Shown here one piece after another: positions 60,783 to 64,000 of a DNA stretch of 64,000 nt. The stretch lies in contig NZ_CP139301.1 of the NCBI RefSeq assembly GCF_034092395.1, positions 1,550,001-1,614,000 of the forward strand, given 5' to 3'. Every line of letters starts with the position of its first letter. The stretch's first letter is position 1. Source of the DNA: Prochlorococcus sp. MIT 1307 (GTDB lineage Bacteria; Cyanobacteriota; Cyanobacteriia; PCC-6307; Cyanobiaceae). The notes beneath the pieces are model-generated. The model did no database searches. It saw only the letters and a program-made list of their open reading frames with translations, and was not told the DNA's origin. The position numbers were made by a program, and so were the translations under genes.

Positions 60783-61592
60783 ATGAATGATGCGCAAGGA
60801 CACCCAGTAGATGAGGGGCTAGCAAGCCTTGCGATAGATCCTGATTTGCTAGCAAGAGAGCTAGAGGCTGAACTGGTTGGAGATCCATTAGATGAGATTG
60901 ATCTTGAAGGTTTTGATTCAGATGCTCTAAATGTTGCGAAAGAGTGTGAGCTTGGGTTGCATTGGTTGAAACAAGGACATGAGGAACGTTTACAGGGGCT
61001 AAGAGTGTTTTGTGAGCACAGGGATCCAAGAGCATTGCCATTGTTGGTACCTCTTTTGCAAGAACCTTGCCCTGTAGAAAGGATGAGTGCCGTCTATGCA
61101 CTTGGAAGGAATCCTTGCCCTCGTGCTGTAAAAATTCTTCTCAAGTTATTGCGAACAGATAGTAATGCTTACGTCCGTAAGGCCACTGCTTGGAGTTTGG
61201 GAAATTATTCTGATGCACCTGTGTTGAAACCTTTAATTCATTCTTTGCAGAATGATGTAGCTGCTGTTCGGCTATGGGCTTCAGGTTCATTAGCCGAAGC
61301 AGGTGCTAATTCACCTAAAAAGGCCTCTATTGCTGCTAATCAGTTACTCACCAGTTTGGAAATCGATAATGAACCTTTAGTTCGCAGTAATTGTATTTGG
61401 GCTCTTGGCCGGCTTTATGAAAGTTTAGAGACCCTTCCAAGAGATCAAATAGAGGAGACTTTGTTAAATGTTTTACTTAATGATTCTGAACCTTCAGTCA
61501 GGTATGAGGCTCGCACTGCTCTTGAGCAGATTGATAACCCCCCTCTGGAGCAGAGGCTTAAACGCTTAAGAGATCAAGGTTACCTAGCTTGA
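60783..61592 (+). CDS. HEAT-repeat protein
   Basis: 269 residues. After an acidic N terminus (about 1-60) come five or so HEAT/PBS-lyase-like repeats: RLQGLRVFCEHRDPRALPLL, RMSAVYALGRNPCPRAVKIL, VRKATAWSLGNYSDAPVLKP, VRLWASGSLAEAGANSPKKA and VRYEARTALEQI. This fold occurs in phycobilin lyases and in scaffold proteins; with no phycobilisome genes in the window its role is open. It is upstream of the DUF2997 group by about 95 bases. Confidence 0.88.
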   Translation: MNDAQGHPVDEGLASLAIDPDLLARELEAELVGDPLDEIDLEGFDSDALNVAKECELGLHWLKQGHEERLQGLRVFCEHRDPRALPLLVPLLQEPCPVERMSAVYALGRNPCPRAVKILLKLLRTDSNAYVRKATAWSLGNYSDAPVLKPLIHSLQNDVAAVRLWASGSLAEAGANSPKKASIAANQLLTSLEIDNEPLVRSNCIWALGRLYESLETLPRDQIEETLLNVLLNDSEPSVRYEARTALEQIDNPPLEQRLKRLRDQGYLA

Positions 61593-61688
61593 GATTTTTA
61601 GATTTGTTTTAAAACCCCATCCTTGTAACAACTGTATGTCGAAGGAGGATTTTTTTCTATATCATCGTTTACTTCAACAACTAGGTTG

Positions 61689-61895
61689 ATGCCTCAACGC
61701 ACTCTTCGGTTCAAGATTAGTCAAGATGGACTGGTTCAAGAGACTGTAGAAGGCGTTGCTGGTAATGCATGTCAGCAATTGACTGAAAAACTTGAAGAGG
61801 CTTTAGGTGTTGTTCAACACCGAGAACCTACTTCTGAGTCTTATCTCAATGATGAGATTCAAGTTGAGACAATTTCAACAGAACAATTTCTCTGA
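61689..61895 (+). CDS. DUF2997 family protein
   Basis: 68 residues from ATG at 61689 (an upstream TTG at 61686 adds one residue). The pattern TLRFKISQDGLVQETVEGVAG and NACQQLTEKLEEALG matches DUF2997, a small family usually paired with DUF1257. No function is known. The stop overlaps the ycf35 start by one base (TGATG). Confidence 0.86.
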   Translation: MPQRTLRFKISQDGLVQETVEGVAGNACQQLTEKLEEALGVVQHREPTSESYLNDEIQVETISTEQFL

Positions 61896-62287
61896 TGTCA
61901 CACTTCAGCACTGTTAAAACACAACTGCGTAAGAAGACACCGCTTCTTCAGGCACTGCTTGATTTGGGGCTTTGCCCTCTAGAAGGAGAGAGGATGGTTC
62001 GAGGTTATAGAGGACAAACTGTAAAAGCAGAAGTAGCAGTCACTATGACCCAGGGGGGAGATATTGGTTTTCGTTGGAATGAGGCAACTAAAACTTATGA
62101 ATTAGTGACTGATTTGGACCTTTGGAAGCAGCAAGTTCCTATAGAACGTTTTTTGGCGCAACTCACGCAGAGATATGCCCTTAATACAGTGTTAACTGCA
62201 ACTGTGGAGGAGGGTTATCAAGTTGCCGAAGAGAAAAGAAATTTGGATGGTTCTATTGAATTGGTCGTTACACGTTGGGACCCTTGA
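61895..62287 (+). CDS. ycf35: Ycf35 / DUF1257 family protein
   Basis: 130 residues. It matches the Ycf35 family, also found in algal plastid genomes: MSHFSTVKTQLRKKTPLLQA, RGYRGQTVKAEVAV, GDIGFRWNEATKTYELVTD and LTQRYALNTVLTATVEEGY. The function is not established. Its coupling to DUF2997 and to the ferredoxin 12 bases downstream suggests the three act together. Confidence 0.9.
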   Translation: MSHFSTVKTQLRKKTPLLQALLDLGLCPLEGERMVRGYRGQTVKAEVAVTMTQGGDIGFRWNEATKTYELVTDLDLWKQQVPIERFLAQLTQRYALNTVLTATVEEGYQVAEEKRNLDGSIELVVTRWDP

Positions 62288-62299
62288 TTAACTAATCCA

Positions 62300-62686
62300 T
62301 TGAGCATTGATCCTTCAGTAGCTTTTAAGGCCAGAGCTCAAGTTTTTATTGAGCCCAATGGCAAAGAACCATGTCTAGGGGGGCAACTTCGTGAACAAGC
62401 TGTTTGGGTAGATGAGTCCATTTGTATTGGTTGTCGTTATTGCGCCCATGTTGCGACAAATACCTTTGTTATTGAGCCGGATCTGGGTCGCTCAAGAGCA
62501 ATTAGACAAGATGGGGATAGCACTGAACTCATTCAGGAAGCAATTGGGACTTGCCCTGTGAATTGTATTCATTGGGTTCCCTTTGAGCAGCTGGACGATC
62601 TCCGTGCTCGTTTAGATGCATTGGACCTGCAAGATTTAGGGAAACTTCCACAAGTTTCTAGGAGGAATCAACGTCGAGTGAAGTGA
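62300..62686 (+). CDS. 4Fe-4S ferredoxin-like protein
   Basis: 128 residues from TTG at 62300. Four cluster cysteines are visible: Cys42, Cys45 and Cys48 in CIGCRYCAH, and Cys85 in GTCPVNC; Cys89 is a fifth nearby. This fits one 4Fe-4S cluster. The arrangement resembles cyanobacterial and plant single-cluster ferredoxins linked to DnaJ-type proteins, but no J domain is present. It probably passes electrons to the reductase encoded next, whose start overlaps its stop (GTGA). Confidence 0.88.
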   Translation: MSIDPSVAFKARAQVFIEPNGKEPCLGGQLREQAVWVDESICIGCRYCAHVATNTFVIEPDLGRSRAIRQDGDSTELIQEAIGTCPVNCIHWVPFEQLDDLRARLDALDLQDLGKLPQVSRRNQRRVK

Positions 62687-63915
62687 TTTATAAGGTCTTG
62701 TCTGATGCACCTTCACCCTCAATGCCTCTTCGACGTTTTGGCCGTACAGGTATTGAAATGCCAGTGTTATCGCTTGGAGGTATGCGCTTTCAGCAAAGTT
62801 GGAGTGAACTGCAGCCAGATGAAATTACCCCTGAAAGTCAACAGCAATTAGAAAGAACTCTGAGTAAAGCGAAGGATTGTGGACTCACTCATGTCGAGAC
62901 TGCAAGGCACTATGGCAGTTCAGAGCTTCAGCTTGGTTGGGGGTTGAAAACTCTGCCTGATAGAAATCGAATATTGCAGACAAAAGTTCCACCTAGAGAG
63001 GACTCTAAGAAATTTGAGGCAGAACTTGAGTTAAGTTTTCAAAGACTAGGTTGTGAGAAATTAGACCTCTTGGCCATTCATGGAATAAACCTTAGTGAGC
63101 ATTTGGTTCAAACTTTTCGACCTGGAGGTTGTCTAGAAGTCGTAAGGCGCTGGCAAGATCTAGGCCGAGTGGGCCATGTTGGGTTTTCTACACATGGTTC
63201 AAAACAATTAATTGTGGAGGCGATTAATTCTGATGAATTCGATTATGTGAATCTTCATTGGTATTTCATTCGTCAGGACAATGACCCTGCCTTAGATGCT
63301 GCAGCGAAATTAGACCTTGGGGTTTTCATTATCAGCCCCACTGATAAAGGAGGACATTTGCATACACCTTCACCAAAGCTTTTAGATTTGTGCGCACCAT
63401 TGCATCCAATTGTTTTTAATGATCTTTTTTGCTTAAAGGATTCGAGAGTGCACACTATTAGTGTGGGTGCAGCAAAACCCGAAGACTTAGATCATCATCT
63501 TAAGGCGATAGAGCTACTAAATAGAGCGGGTGAATATGTGCCTAGAATTGAAGAGAGCTTATACAACGAGGCTCGCATTATTCTTGGAGAGTCTTGGCTG
63601 TCTTCATGGCATATTGGATTGCCAAGTTGGAAAGAAACACCAGGACGTATCAATATCCCTATTTTGCTTTGGTTATACAATCTTGTGGAAGCTTGGGATA
63701 TGGACAGTTTTGCAAAAGCCCGTTATGGCCTTCTTGGTAATGGGAGCCATTGGTTTCCCGGAGAGAATGCTGATTGCCTTGATCGAGATATTAGTGAGGA
63801 GGCATTAAGAAGAGTTCTTGCAAAAAGTCCTTGGTGTAATCAGATACCTAGTTTGCTTCGCAAGCTACGAAATCGTGTAGGTGGTAGTGGGCAGGAAAGA
63901 CTTTCTTCCACTTAA
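62683..63915 (+). CDS. Aldo/keto reductase family protein
   Basis: 410 residues from GTG at 62683. The barrel motifs are MPLRRFGRTGIEMPVLSLGG near the N terminus, HVETARHYGSSELQLGWGL (with the catalytic Tyr in RHYG), LDLLAIHGI and GRVGHVGFSTHG. The C-terminal 100 residues extend beyond the usual barrel. Family members reduce carbonyls with NADPH; this one, paired with a ferredoxin, may use it instead or as well. It is convergent with the next gene, sharing bases at the stop codons. Confidence 0.9.
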   Translation: MIYKVLSDAPSPSMPLRRFGRTGIEMPVLSLGGMRFQQSWSELQPDEITPESQQQLERTLSKAKDCGLTHVETARHYGSSELQLGWGLKTLPDRNRILQTKVPPREDSKKFEAELELSFQRLGCEKLDLLAIHGINLSEHLVQTFRPGGCLEVVRRWQDLGRVGHVGFSTHGSKQLIVEAINSDEFDYVNLHWYFIRQDNDPALDAAAKLDLGVFIISPTDKGGHLHTPSPKLLDLCAPLHPIVFNDLFCLKDSRVHTISVGAAKPEDLDHHLKAIELLNRAGEYVPRIEESLYNEARIILGESWLSSWHIGLPSWKETPGRINIPILLWLYNLVEAWDMDSFAKARYGLLGNGSHWFPGENADCLDRDISEEALRRVLAKSPWCNQIPSLLRKLRNRVGGSGQERLSST

Positions 63916-64000
63916 ATTCCTAAGGGCTTTTTTTCTGGTATCCCAATTGGTCTTGGATAGCTCTCTGGACAAGGAAACTTTGCCTGAAGTTTTATCAAGT
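63912..64000 (-). CDS. C-terminal tail of an unidentified protein (5' end outside window)
   Basis: An open minus-strand frame enters from the window edge and ends with TAA at 63912-63914. The 28 visible residues include FPCPESYPRPIGIPEKKPLG, Pro-rich text that looks coding rather than random. The family cannot be recognised from so little. It overlaps the stop of the aldo/keto reductase by four bases, consistent with the convergent packing elsewhere here. Confidence 0.5.
   Translation of the reverse strand, partial: LIKLQAKFPCPESYPRPIGIPEKKPLGI

Overview
The window looks like the chromosome of a marine picocyanobacterium, most likely a low-light-adapted Prochlorococcus. That is inferred from gene content (psaA/psaB, psaI-psaL, psbA, a high-light-inducible protein, split rpoC1/rpoC2, LL-diaminopimelate aminotransferase, a tocopherol/plastoquinone methyltransferase), the AT-rich composition and the very compact layout. 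There are no insertion sequences, phage genes or CRISPR arrays. Almost all genes are core housekeeping genes; a few small or regulatory elements are less ordinary.

Layout. 1-3.2 kb: end of a glycosyltransferase, a HEAT-like membrane protein, psaI-psaL, a 0.73 kb gene-poor stretch and a small secreted protein. 3.2-8.3 kb: psaA-psaB on the minus strand with a strong terminator and a long leader. 8.3-12.7 kb: a secreted beta-rich protein, the cobalamin fusion CbiG-CobJ, tRNA-Pro, lipA and a YciI-like protein. 12.7-17.3 kb: ferredoxin-type glutamate synthase. 17.7-22.5 kb: the str operon (rpsL, rpsG, fusA, tuf, rpsJ). 22.5-25.6 kb: a Lon-N-domain protein coupled to an MPBQ-type methyltransferase, pheA and a DUF1997 protein. 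25.6-31.0 kb: a minus-strand RNA-processing group (radical SAM/DUF2344 protein, a 47-residue cysteine-rich protein, rne, rnhB).

31.1-37.2 kb: dapL-clpS, a CPBP-type membrane protease whose 3' end overlaps a B12-binding-type radical SAM gene, psbA with structured leader and terminator, tRNA-Thr flanked by a perfect 15-bp inverted repeat, and a DUF3493 protein. 37.3-43.0 kb: rimP-nusA-ylxR-infB on the minus strand. 43.1-47.8 kb: an HtrA protease, rpiA, hisD (whose start codon lies in the loop of a long predicted hairpin), rpsT and tatD. 48.0-58.8 kb: rpoB-rpoC1-rpoC2, then a 50-residue Hli protein overlapping rlmN. 58.8-64.0 kb: a sodium:solute symporter, a tiny membrane protein, a HEAT-repeat protein, and a tightly packed group of poorly understood genes (DUF2997, Ycf35/DUF1257, a 4Fe-4S ferredoxin, an aldo/keto reductase), ending in the tail of a minus-strand gene.

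The genes fall into photosynthesis (psaA, psaB, psaI, psaL, psbA, hli, DUF3493), gene expression (str operon, RNA polymerase, rimP-nusA-infB, rne-rnhB, rlmN, two tRNAs) and biosynthesis (cobJ, lipA, gltB, pheA, dapL, hisD, rpiA). The best candidates for undescribed biology are the small cysteine-rich protein next to rne, the hairpin around the hisD start, and the DUF2997/Ycf35/ferredoxin/reductase group. All positions were read by eye; no database search or folding program was run.
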